In this document: positions 14,134-24,800 of the stretch, one piece after another
How the letters are laid out: each line of letters starts with the position of its first letter
Numbering within the stretch: the stretch's first letter is position 1
Source of the DNA: Serpula lacrymans var. lacrymans S7.9
Lineage: Eukaryota; Basidiomycota; Agaricomycetes; Boletales; Serpulaceae
Reading direction: 5' to 3'
Length of the DNA: 64,000 nucleotides
Assembly (NCBI RefSeq): GCF_000218685.1
Contig: NW_006763295.1
Span: 372,001 to 436,000 of the forward strand
Program-made: the position numbers and the translations under genes
The notes under the pieces: model-generated
Databases searched by the model: none
Seen by the model: the letters and a program-made list of their open reading frames with translations, nothing else
Told to the model about the DNA's origin: nothing

Positions 14134-15310
14134 CAGGAACACACTATAAAGAAGATGATGGGGAGTGGTTACCCCTTAGGCTGCAGTGAGTTAGTTGTGC
14201 TAGACAACAAGGCGCGCCTTGACGGCAATAAAAACTATTTATGGGAAGACAGGCTCTTCCATTTTAAAGACAAGATTTACGTGTCTGAGTCCGCAAGGAT
14301 CAAGGCAATAGATAGACATCACAACAATCCAGTGGCTGGGCACCCTGGGTGGCAACGAACAATGGAGTTGATCTCCAGAAACTACATGTGGCCTGGCATG
14401 GTCAAAGACGTACAGGAATACGTAAAATCCTGTTTGAGATGTGCCATGGCTAAGAATTCTCACCAACCGCCGGCCGGTAAGCTTATGCCGAATCCAATAC
14501 CAGCTGATCCCTGGCAGGATATATCGGTAGACTTCACCACAGATCTACCTGAGTCGAACGGGTATGATTCAGTAATGGTGGTAGTGGATCGCTTCTCCAA
14601 AGAAGTAGTGTTCATACCCACCAATAAAACTATTACCGCCGCGGGTATGGCAGATTTATTTAAAGATTTTGTATGGTCTATCCATGGGTTGCCAGAAACA
14701 GTTATCTCCGATAGAGGGCCTCAATTCGCTAGCGAATTTACGAAAGAATTATGCCAGATGCTGGGCATTAAACCTAAATTATCAACAGTGTTCCATCCGC
14801 AGACCGATGGACAAACGGAGAGACTCAACCAGGAGTTGAAACAATATCTCCAGATATTTATTAATGACAGGCAGACAAATTGGGCCAAGTGGCTACAGAT
14901 AGCCCAGTTCTCTTATAATATCAAACAGTCATCGGCTACAGGAAAAGCACCATTTGAGGTTACTAGATCGTACCTCCCCAGAATGGGTGTAGAACCTGGC
15001 AAAAGCAAGAACGAGGCTGCAGGGAACATGGCCAAGGACATAAAATCTGTCTTGGACGAAACACGCAAGGCACTATTCAAAACTGCAGAGCAGATGAAAG
15101 ACAGGGCAGAGCGTAGACGCTCTAAGGCCCCTGACTACAAGGTCGGCGACCTGGTCTGGTTAGATACCGACCACTTGAAATTAAAAGGTTGGCAGTCTAG
15201 AAAACTGACCAAAAAGTGGATTGGCCCTTATCGGATTAAGGAAGTCAAACCCAACGCAGTGGAGCTAGAACTCCCAAAACGAATGAGGGTAGTACCCACG
15301 GTCAATATGA
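14134..15310 (+). pseudogene. Orphan Ty3/Gypsy integrase fragment
   Basis: Open frame whose first codons are LTR scrap. From about 14215 it encodes an integrase: zinc-binding HHCC domain (HHNNPVAGHPG ... SCLRCAMAK), then the DDE core (VDFTTDLPES, SDRGPQF, TDGQTERLNQ) and the start of the C-terminal domain (GDLVWLDTDHLKLKG). The frame ends abruptly at VVPTVNM, where LTR sequence begins at 15308, so the conserved end and any chromodomain are missing. No gag, protease or reverse transcriptase lies upstream. It is a dead remnant of a different lineage from the intact element at 21183-29350. Confidence 0.88.
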
Positions 15311-15523
15311 CATCATCAGCCACTGTTTCTATCAACTGTATAGTATACATATACAAACAACCCTGTAGTAGTATATAAACTCCAATAGATCCAGGAGAGT
15401 CCTCAGCGAGTCCTCCTGTTGTATACCAACTAACTCACTGAAACCTGAGGGGTGATCCCTCCTTCTCTCTTCTCTATAGTGTGTTCCTGTGTGCGCCGGA
15501 GTAAATAACTCTTGGTTGTTACA
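15308..15523 (+). repeat. LTR, family A2 (about 216 bp), plus orientation
   Basis: Starts TGACATCATCAGCC and ends CTTGGTTGTTACA. Its last ~110 bp resemble the R/U5 part of family A. The inverted partner lies at 15932-16149. No target duplication seen. Confidence 0.75.
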
Positions 15524-15931
15524 CCAACACTGCTGGCTCAGTTTTGTCTAGTGCACTCAACAATTGGCTAACATTCTGGAATGCTCCGACTCATCACTCA
15601 CCAATTTGTTGTTTGTTTTCATCCCATCTCTCGCCATGCAAGTGATCCACACACTCATTTGACCAACTCGTCACACTATCTGTTTGTTCTTGTTTATCCT
15701 TGAAAAAACTGCCTTAGTATAAAATGTCTGTAGTAGCAAAGAGAGAAGGAAGTGTTGAATACAGAGACTTTACAATAGTGAACCTTTGTAGCGACATTCT
15801 CACGACTCTATTTGGGGCAAAAGCTTACATACCTAGATAGAGTGATGTACTAGAAAGCTATTAATGATGTGTCTCTATAATGTTTGTATGATTGTTACTC
15901 ACAGTTTAAGTATTTTACAATACTCATTACA
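15524..15931. other. Unique spacer between inverted LTRs
   Basis: 408 bp between two oppositely oriented family A2 LTRs. It holds a TATA-like run near 15717 but no gene I can support. Confidence 0.5.
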
Positions 15932-16149
15932 TGTAACAACCAAGAGTTAGTTACTCTGGTGCACACAAGAACACACTATAGAGAAGTTGATGAGGGAGTG
16001 GTTACCCCTTGAGCTGCAGAGAGTTTGTTGGTATACAACAGGAGGACTCGCTGAGGAGTCTCCTGGATCTATTGAGGTATATATACTACTACAGGGTTGT
16101 TTGTACATGTGTACTATACAGTTGATAGAGACAGTGGCTGATGATGTCA
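15932..16149 (-). repeat. LTR, family A2 (about 218 bp), minus orientation
   Basis: Reverse complement of the family A2 LTR at 15308-15523, from TGTAACAACCAAGAG to GATGATGTCA on the plus strand, with several substitutions. Confidence 0.75.
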
Positions 16150-17100
16150 TGGGGCCTAGCCTGCATGGCCAACTCCACTGTGTGAGAGAGTTGTGTCTAA
16201 AATAAGAAGAAAGGCAATGCGGCGCGAGAAAGAGGAGTTTTGGATAAAAGGGGAAGTGCTGCATGGCGCCATGTGTGAAGGCTAAAGTACAAGGTTAAAG
16301 CGGAGAATGAAAATAAAGGGAAGGTCCGAAAATTGTGTTATCGTAACATTACATGTTCTCTTTTTATTCTGTATCCTAGAGAAAATAATCCATCACCACA
16401 ACAAAGTGAATCACATTATTTTCCTCTTTCCTTCACTAGTGCAGCAAACAACAAAGCCAGGCTGTATACACATTTGGGTGGCTGTCTGTACGCAATTTTC
16501 CAGTATGGACAGTGTCTGTTATCCGCAAGGGTGGATTCGGAACTGTATTATATTAACTAAGTAATTGTAGGAATATGATGCAGCTGCAATGCTGCAGTCA
16601 CTGTGGGGATTGACTTATATAAGCCCAGCTTATATGCTGAAAATATTCGATTTTAGCTTTTTTTCAGCCAGCTAAGGAACGCATGCCACAACATGAGAAG
16701 CATATAAGCTGAGCTCATATAAGTCAATCCCCACAGTGAGTACTATAAACATTAGTCTCAATTGAATGTGGTCATGCTGGAGTAGTCCCTTGCCGACCTA
16801 ATTCCAGATATGACTATCGATATCTAGTGCCACTTCTGTCAAATGTTGATACTTACTATTATGGTGAGTAAACTGTTGACCGTAGGATCTGTATTTCCAT
16901 ACCCATAAACTGACACCGTGAGACTGAATGTCATGCAACAAATTTACTAGTTGGGTGAAGGTAGGCTTTCATGGGGGATATTGGGAGGATGGGACTCTGA
17001 TTGGTAGCGGGTAAAATGAGAGAATGAGAGGAATCATCATTGTTAGCCATATAAGAGACGTACTTTGGGTGTTAATAAGTGGTATTGAACATAATAAAGG
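16150..17100. other. Intergenic, with one MITE
   Basis: Apart from the MITE at 16599-16738 I see no gene or repeat here. Confidence 0.5.
16599..16738. mobile_element. CACTA-type MITE, 140 bp
   Basis: Starts CACTGTGGGGATTGAC and ends with its inverse, GTCAATCCCCACAGTG. The terminal inverted repeats are about 40 bp with two or three mismatches and are separated by about 55 bp of AT-rich sequence. AGT at 16596-16598 and 16739-16741 is a 3-bp target duplication. CACTA/CMC elements are known for CACT(A/G) ends and 3-bp duplications. No coding capacity. Confidence 0.88.
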
Positions 17101-20100
17101 TCATGCAATATCTATCCTATGTATTGTGTGATAACCAACAATTGTCGTGTCTATTAGTGGTGCTCTTCTCCTAACCCTGTGTGTCTGTTTAGTGGAGTTT
17201 TCTCTTTGATGAATAGAACTCAACTTGAAACCTGCTGCATGCTCTTCAAAAAGGTTCACCATGGCTATAGCCTGGAGAGAGCGAGCAAGCACCAGCGGTG
17301 TGAGTCCGTTGTCATCTTTCAAATTGACAAGAAGGTCACTGCATGCAAGAAAAATGCTCACAACTGCCTCTCGCAAACTCACACAGTCACAGTCGACATT
17401 TTGTTCTTCATCAACACCCAAGACTGCGCAGTGCAGCGGTGTTTGTCCCTTCACATTCTTCAAGTTTGGTGCCATATTACAATGCAAGAAAAGCAAGGAG
17501 GTTACACCCTTATGTCCAGAATGCACCGCATAATGCAGTGGTGTCTCCATTCTCGCACTGCAGGTTCACATCAACATCTTCTCTAGCGAAAAGAGACTCG
17601 TGCCCATTTTTTGCTGCTTTGAACAGGAGGATCCGACCATGGTCATGTCTCCAATTGACATTCATGTCATCACCTGCCAGCAACAGCTTGACAATGTCCT
17701 CATTTCCATTCTCGGCTCTATAGGAGAGTGGTGTCCTGCCCCATCTATCTTTTGAGTCAGCCTCCACATCCTCCCTTTGTGACAACACCAACAAGACACA
17801 GTCTTGGGGCACTGGAGTACAACAACAGACAAGCAGAAGAGTAATGAAAAAGAGGGATTTTCCCTCAAGGTAGGACCAAGTTAGTTGTTGGTAGACAACA
17901 GGAGGACTTGCTGAGTCCTTCCCCATGTATTGCTCCTGTATATATACTAAAATACATGAGGTACTGTACAGTTGTAAATAAAGTTTAAAGTCTGATGTTT
18001 AGCATGTGACCAGTCACATGGTGAGCCTAAACACTGGTCATGTGACTATGAAAAGTCCAAAAATGTAAAGTAAAGTAAATGGTCACATGACTGGTCATGT
18101 GACTTGGAAAAAGTAAAAGTAAAAGTACAAAAAGTAAAGTGTAAGTAGGTGCTGGTATGTCAATTGTAACACCCTTGCCAGCAACACCTTGACAATGTCC
18201 TCATTTCCATTCCCGGATGCATAGGACAGTGGCGTCATGCCTTCCTTGTCTTGTGAATTGACATCATAGCCTTGATCGAGTAGTACACTCACCACCTCTA
18301 CATGGTTCGTGGTTGCTGCGGTTCTCCCCTGATGATCTTGTTGGTCTACAACAGCTACATTTTGAGGTTCATGTTCAATGGTTCAAGCCAAGCCAAACAA
18401 TGCGCATATATATATTATCGAGCCAAAGTCCCTCATGTAACATGCATCCAGCTTTTAAATGTTCTGCTTGCAATGAAGAAAATCATGTATTATGATCTTA
18501 TTTGTCTCTTCAATAACACCACAAGCATGATTTCCCCAGTTTTTCACAGCATAATAGCTTAACTCCCCACTGAATGGCCAGTCATAAGAGCAGTCCACAG
18601 GTGACAGTAATGACAAAGCTTTGAGGCAGATATTGGTAAGTTCAGAGTGAAGATTTGGGCACGGCTATTCCTTATATTTGCTGAAGTAGTTCTGCGCAGT
18701 GTAGTCTAATGGAACAGTGATCAGATGCAGCAATTATTGGAACTATAAACTGCTCACAAATCAGGCGAGCCATGGAATGTTCTTTATCAACCACAACTAA
18801 ACCAGAATAGGCCCCCAATATGATGGCTATACCCACCAGGTCACCACTACTGATTCCTGTACTGCTGCAGAAAAGCGTCACAGCCTCTTGAAACCTCTAT
18901 TGCTCAGTGGTTCGAGGGCGTAAGTGACACACATGATAGCTGTCAAAGCAAGATCCCAGTGTTTCTTGTCTAGTTTGTTGATCCGGATCATTGTTCCATT
19001 GTAGGCACTATTCAAATCTTGGGATAGATTTCTAAGCGCGTCCCGGACCTCTTTACAAGTGACCATGGTCTCCAACGACCCTCCATGCAGACAACATAGG
19101 AGAAACCTAATCCAATATTGATATATAACTTCTTCAAGAAAGGACTAAAGAAGCACTCACATGCCACCTGCATATCTTCGACAACTTCTTCTTTTAAAGG
19201 GGGATCTTTGGCAATGAGCTCTGCCAGCATCGTCTCAACCTTGTAAGCGACATTATTTTGCTATTTTTGATCACCAGTCCTTACTCCATTCTAGGAGGTA
19301 TTTCGCATCCCAGTTGTATCACTGTTGATTCTTAAGACAGTGAACGCAGGGACAAACCACTGCTACCAGGTGGCAGTGGAATGCAACCATAGGCGCTCTC
19401 GTAGATTGACCAGGTACGGCAGCATATCATCACTGGTATTAACTCCTTCTAACATATTGAATAGGTCGAATGGGTGACTGGGGCTATATCAACACAGAGT
19501 TAGGAAGTATATTATATGTTGAACTTATTTGCTAACAATCATTGATTCAGTGGTCTTGGTCTTTTGGAATACATGTATCTGTGTGAAGACTTGGAACTAC
19601 AGCCTGTTATAGCTGTGTGGGCAGGTTTGTCTTTGCTTTGAGGTATTATTTATTTCCATGCTTACTACTATACTTCTCCTAGGTTACTCTTTTAGTAGCA
19701 CAAGCCTTGCAGAAGATGAGCTTTGGCAAAATAGCCTTCGATATACTAGCGTATATATTTTTCATGTGCACGAATGCGTATACATGGGACATTGCCAAGA
19801 GCATCCGCTATTGACTTGATATCACGTGAGATTGGAGCCTTTTTAGGAGTTTATAACGATTGGTGCCAGTTTCCGTAGTTTCATCCAAAGTGTTGACAAC
19901 AACAAAGACTTGCAAAAAATGTTTGATTTCTGATATTAGTGTCTTGTACATCTTCCGGGGTTGGGCGGGAGTCTGTTTGCCGGTGGAGTTCATATCTCTC
20001 AGCGACATTCTTGAAGGTAGCATAGGAATATTCAACAAGTTGTTTTAAGAGACTTACAACAAGGTCATCAACCTTTGGTTGCTCTTTGTAGTTGCAATAA

Positions 20101-21177
20101 ATGTGCAACACAGCAACATCAATGTTCTTGTGCTTTTTGGTGAGGAGATTGATGATATGTGACCTAAAAACAAAGACATTTGATCAGAGTGAGTACTTGA
20201 TGCCTGTTAAAACACTTGTGCAAGGACAGTTTTGCCAGCACCAGCTGTCATAATCAGAATTGGTTACATGGAATATTGTAGTGATCAAAGGATGAGTACT
20301 TACACATCCCAGGGCACCACAAAGTTTTAAATTTTGTATTGCCTCTTATCCACTCCTTGAATTTTTCATCGTCGAGTACCTAGTCTCCAGTTCCCTCTTG
20401 TCTACTTCTGTAGGCGTCACTCTGTGTGTGTCGTGTCAAAAATTCAAAGGAGTTGACCAGGCAGCCAGTTTCTTCCGCTCTTCAACTAAAACAAAAGGAT
20501 ATGTTAATGCCACTGAAGAACATGCAACAATATGATTCATACCATCATCCCTGCTGTAATTATTGATTATTGTATGGTCGCCATTGACTTGCTGACCATG
20601 GACTTCACTGAATGTGCTGTGGCGCGCATCGACGGACAAAGCTTGGGCCATTGTACCCTGAAAGTCCACATCATAAGACATCAAGGAAGAGAAAAGATCC
20701 TGTATAAGATGATACTGCTATGGTTAATAATACAGACAAATGGCAGTTGTGATGAGTAGGCGAGTGGGAAAAAAGAGAATGGTTGTAGACGGCACCTTTA
20801 GTTGTGTTATAAGTTTGAAACCCCTGAGGCATGTCAGTCATGCGCTCATTGACGCTGATATTGTACCGTAGCGCGTCTATTATGAGGGCAGCGTGTTTCA
20901 TTAACAGCTTGAAAACACCATCATTAACCTGCACTGTAAAAAAACAATTTTCATCAAGGTAGTGTTCACTAGGTGCATATAACCAAGCAGATGCAGAAGT
21001 GTTTGACCAGTCAAGGACAGGCAGGCCATTATAGGTATACCGCAAGCCATTCAATAAATCATCATGATATTCGGATGACTCTATAGATGAAGGATTGGTT
21101 GGTTCCCACCTCAGGCTGCAATTCTCGGTACCATGGAGGAGCTTGATCTGGACCCTGCACTGCAAAAAAGCTAAGAT
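17101..21177 (-). pseudogene. NACHT-ankyrin (NLR-like) gene, decayed
   Basis: Read leftward: an N-terminal part of unknown type (about 21177-20671); a block with LSVDARHSTFSEVHG (20640-20560); a pre-NACHT helix region ending LWCPGM; a P-loop completed across an intron as GMSGAGKT (20325-20230); a Walker-B-like VFVVVNTLDE (about 19900, first Asp replaced by Asn); a region ending TYALEPLS (about 18910); VVVDKEHSMARLI (about 18790); then ankyrin repeats (18295-18172 and 17830-17101; TPLSYASGNGNEDIVKVLLA). Such proteins are signal-transducing ATPases linked to fungal self/non-self recognition. Damage: TAG near 20364 where Trp is expected, frame breaks, and an LTR fragment splitting the ankyrin region. 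Confidence 0.8.
17882..18171 (-). repeat. Partial LTR, family A, inside the ankyrin region
   Basis: Reverse complement of the first ~290 bp of the family A LTR; its 5' end TGTTACAATTG is at 18171. Ankyrin coding sequence borders it on both sides (NEDIVKVLLA on the right), so the insertion split the gene. The 3' part of the LTR is missing, and I find no clean target duplication. Confidence 0.82.
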
Positions 21178-21182
21178 TACAC

Positions 21183-21810
21183 TGTCAGGCAACAAATACG
21201 AAGCTATATAACAAAGCCCAATGTCTGGTCAAGTCCTTCCTTGAAGGCGGTGAATCAGAGTATGAGAATGAAGAGTATCGGTAAGAGCGCAAATCCAAAC
21301 TAATATTGAACTGGAGAACAATACATCGAGTATGTACTTCTCTATATAGTGAACGACGATGGTCAGACCGAGAAAGGGAAGTACTAAGAAAGTGGTCTGA
21401 CCAGCTAGTTAACCAATAAGGAAAAAGGAGGAAAGTGGTCCGATCTATCGTCTTTACTAATCGTATGAGAAAACGTATTGGTAAGGGATGTACGATTGGC
21501 TGTATCAGTAAGCCCATGAGAAGGCGCTGACTTACAACCTTCTTCGCTTATCAATATTCCTCCGAAGTATTCCCAGACATAGCACTGGATCGTGACTATG
21601 TCATCTGGATATCTTCTCGAGGGTCGACAACAAGTCTACCTCGTTGTAGATACGATAGAACGTGAGTGTGAAGAGAGAATAAGAAGAAAAATGATAAAAG
21701 TAATAAGACACCTGCTGTAATCTCTAGTCCAAGGGCAAGAGGAGTGACGGGGATCGAGTCTGCTAACCACGACATGATGGGAATGCGATAAGAAAAATCG
21801 ATTCCTCACA
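21183..21810 (-). repeat. 3' LTR of the Gypsy element
   Basis: 628 bp; on the plus strand TGTCAGGCAAC...ATTCCTCACA, so TGTGAGGAAT...CCTGACA in the element's sense. Near-identical to 28723-29350. Confidence 0.97.
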
Positions 21811-21814
21811 TTAG

Positions 21815-21824
21815 CTCCCCTTTT
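21815..21824 (-). promoter_or_regulatory. Polypurine tract before the 3' LTR
   Basis: AAAAGGGGAG on the sense strand, four bases before the 3' LTR. It overlaps the gag-pol stop codon (21823-21825). This is the expected start site for plus-strand DNA synthesis. Confidence 0.8.
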
Positions 21825-24800
21825 ATAAGACTCGTGTCCTCATGAGTCCGGATGCGGCACTTTGGAACTTGTTACTAATCCAATCAAAAAGCATTGGAGG
21901 TTTGGAAGTGGCGGTGTAGTTTTCGTAAGGACGGAAGTGGAGAGAAGCGGTAATAATCCGAGGGGCGGCTGGATTTGTTTTATGGAAGGCGGCGAGTAAA
22001 TCAGCGACATGCGTAAGATTGGTGTCGGGTTCCCAAGTTCGTTCGGAGACTGGATAACCATGCCAGTGAATGAGGTAGTCGAGTTTACTACCTTTCAGTT
22101 TGGTCGGTCTGGAAGCGATTATACTCTCTACTTCGTATTCGTCTATTCCTTCCACGATCTCGGGTGGTGGTCGCGAGGAAATTGGTTGATTGATGAATTC
22201 GGGAGCGTGGTATGGGGAGAGGATGGCTTCGTTGAATACGGGATGAATGGACTTCCAACTTTTAGGGACATCGAGTTGATAGGCGGAGGGTCCGACCTTT
22301 TGGGTGACTTTGAAAGGTCCGAAGCGTTTATCGTCTAATTTCTTCATTGGTCTATCCGTTGTGATGTTATGCCCTTCTAACCAGACTTTGTCGCCAGCTT
22401 GATACTCTCGGGAGGGGGACTTCTTCCGGTCGTAATACTTCTTCAGATTCTCGTTTGCTACAAGAAGGGAGGATTTCGTGATATCATGGAGTTTTTTCAT
22501 TTGTTCGCTAAATTCTACTGCAGAAGCGGATCGAGGGGACGACGTGGTGGTGATATTCGTTCTTGGGTGTAACCCATAGTTCAAAAAGAAGGGCGTTTGA
22601 TTCATTGCGGTATGGAGGTGGTTGTTGTAAGTAAACTCAGCAATGGAGAGCCAGTCTGCCCAGTCATCTTGTCGATGATTTATAAAAACGCGGAGGTAGT
22701 GCTCTAGATCCTGGTTGATCCGTTCGGACTGTCCGTCTGTTTGAGGGTGATAGCCTGTAGAGAGGCCTGGTGTTATCCCCATTAGGTCGTAAAAGTCTTT
22801 TGTGAATCGAGACATGAATTGAGGACCTCGATCGGAGACGATCTTTTCAGGAATTCCGTGGAGTCGTATTACATTATCTCGGAGTTGACGTGCATAACCG
22901 GCCGAGTCGAGAGTGACGAAGGTGGGGACGAAATGGGCCATTTTACTAAATCGGTCAACAAAGACCTGAACGGCGGTGTAGCCCTTGGATTCCGGTAATG
23001 CGCCTATGAGATCGGTGGTGATAATCTGCCAAGGTCGATCTGGTATCGGGTTCGGGTGTAGAGGGGCGTTAGGCTTTGTCCGATGTGCCTTGGTGCGTTG
23101 ACAACTCTCGCACCCTCGTACATACCGTCTGATATCAGTACGAAGACTTGGCCACCAGAGCTCTCGGTTCACTCGTTCAAACATTGTTCTTTCTCCTGGG
23201 TGTCCAGCCAGGGCTTCGTCGTGATGATCTTTCAATATTCGCGCCCTTAGTTCGTGATTTCGGGGAACGTATACTCGGTCAGCTAATGGGATCGGGTAGG
23301 AACTCGTCGCGGACTCTCTCTTGATCCAGACGATCCTATCCTTCATCTTCCAGGTATCCGGCTTCTCTTTCAAGTTCTTCTTTACTACGTCGTCTTGTTT
23401 CTGGAAGCTTTGACGTATATCTGGTAGGTATCCTTCGTTGGTGTCAAGTAATTCAAAATGTACGTCTGGGAGAAGTATCTGATCCTCGTTATCGTTTGTG
23501 CCTTTAGGATGATCAATTCGTCTGCTTAACAGGTCGGCCTTCGTATTTTGATTCCCTTTGACATGTTCCATTTTAAAATTATAATCTGCAAGCTGGGATG
23601 ACCATCGAGCTTGGCGTCGATTGTATTTCTGAGGTTGACGGAAGTAGAGGAGGTTTTGGTGATCTGTGAAGATGGTGAAGGGGTGCTTCGATCCTACAAG
23701 GTGATGTCGCCATTCATCTAACGCCGTCATAACTGCGAGCATCTCTTTGTCGTAAATTTCGTAGTTTCGTTCTGCAGGGGTAAGGGCTTTCGAGAGGAAT
23801 GCTATGGGTCTGAATTTGTCGTTTTGTTTCTGGGATAGGACGGCTCCTACAGCGAAGTCAGAGGCATCGGTTTCTAGTTTGAATGGGTCGTCGTCATTTG
23901 GTATAGCAAGGGTGGGGGCGGTAGTAAGCGTTTTCTTCAACGTTTCAAAGGACGTCTCTTGTTCGTCTTTCCAGGTCCAGTCAACTTTTCCGGTGAGTAC
24001 AGTGAGTGGTTTCGCAATTCGTCCGTAGTCTTTGACAAATCGTCGATAGAAATTGGAGAACCCTAAGAATGATTGGAGTTCTCTTTTGTTCTTTGGTGCG
24101 GGCCAGTCAGCGACCGCTGCGACTTTTAACGGATCCATACGGATAGTGTCTTTGGAGATGATCATGCCTAAATACTCGACTTCCTGTTTCTCGAATTCGC
24201 ACTTCTCTGGTTTAAGATACAACTGATTTTGTTGCAGGATACGGAGGACTTTGGTGACTATTTGACGATGTTCTTCGAGTGTTTCCGTGAAGATCATAAT
24301 ATCGTCTAAATATACAATAACTTTTCCTTCCGTGATCAGTTCTCTTAGGAGGTGGTCCATCATGGTCTGGAAGGTCGCTGGCGAGTTGGTAAGTCCGAAA
24401 AACATGACAAGGGGTTCAAACAGGCCGCGATTGGTCCTGAAAGCGGCCTTGTGTTCGTCTCCTTCTTGGATTCGGACGTTGTTGTATCCCCATCGTACGT
24501 CTAGTTTCGTGAAGTAATTGGCACCTTTGAGTTTATCGATGAGTTCGGATATGAGGGGGAGGGTGTAGCGATTCTTTATGGTAAGTTCATTCAGCTTGCG
24601 ATAGTCTTGGACAGGGCGTAGTGAGCCATCTTTCTTTTTGATAAAGAAGAATGGTGATGCGTAAGGTGATTTGGATACTCGAATCCGTCCACTTGTTAGA
24701 TTTTCGTTAAGGAATTCGTCTAGATGGTGTTGTTCGTCTCGGCTAAGAGGGTACGTTTTGCAGTCAAGACCATTAGCCTCGGGTATTAGCTCAATTGCAT

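Noticed and set aside
21185..21517. 110-codon frame repeated identically at 28725-29057
   Set aside because: Both lie wholly inside the two LTRs of the Gypsy element; the repetition is explained by the LTRs.
23804..24517. Plus-strand frames inside the gag-pol region
   Set aside because: Shadows of the 1624-codon minus-strand frame; no independent evidence.
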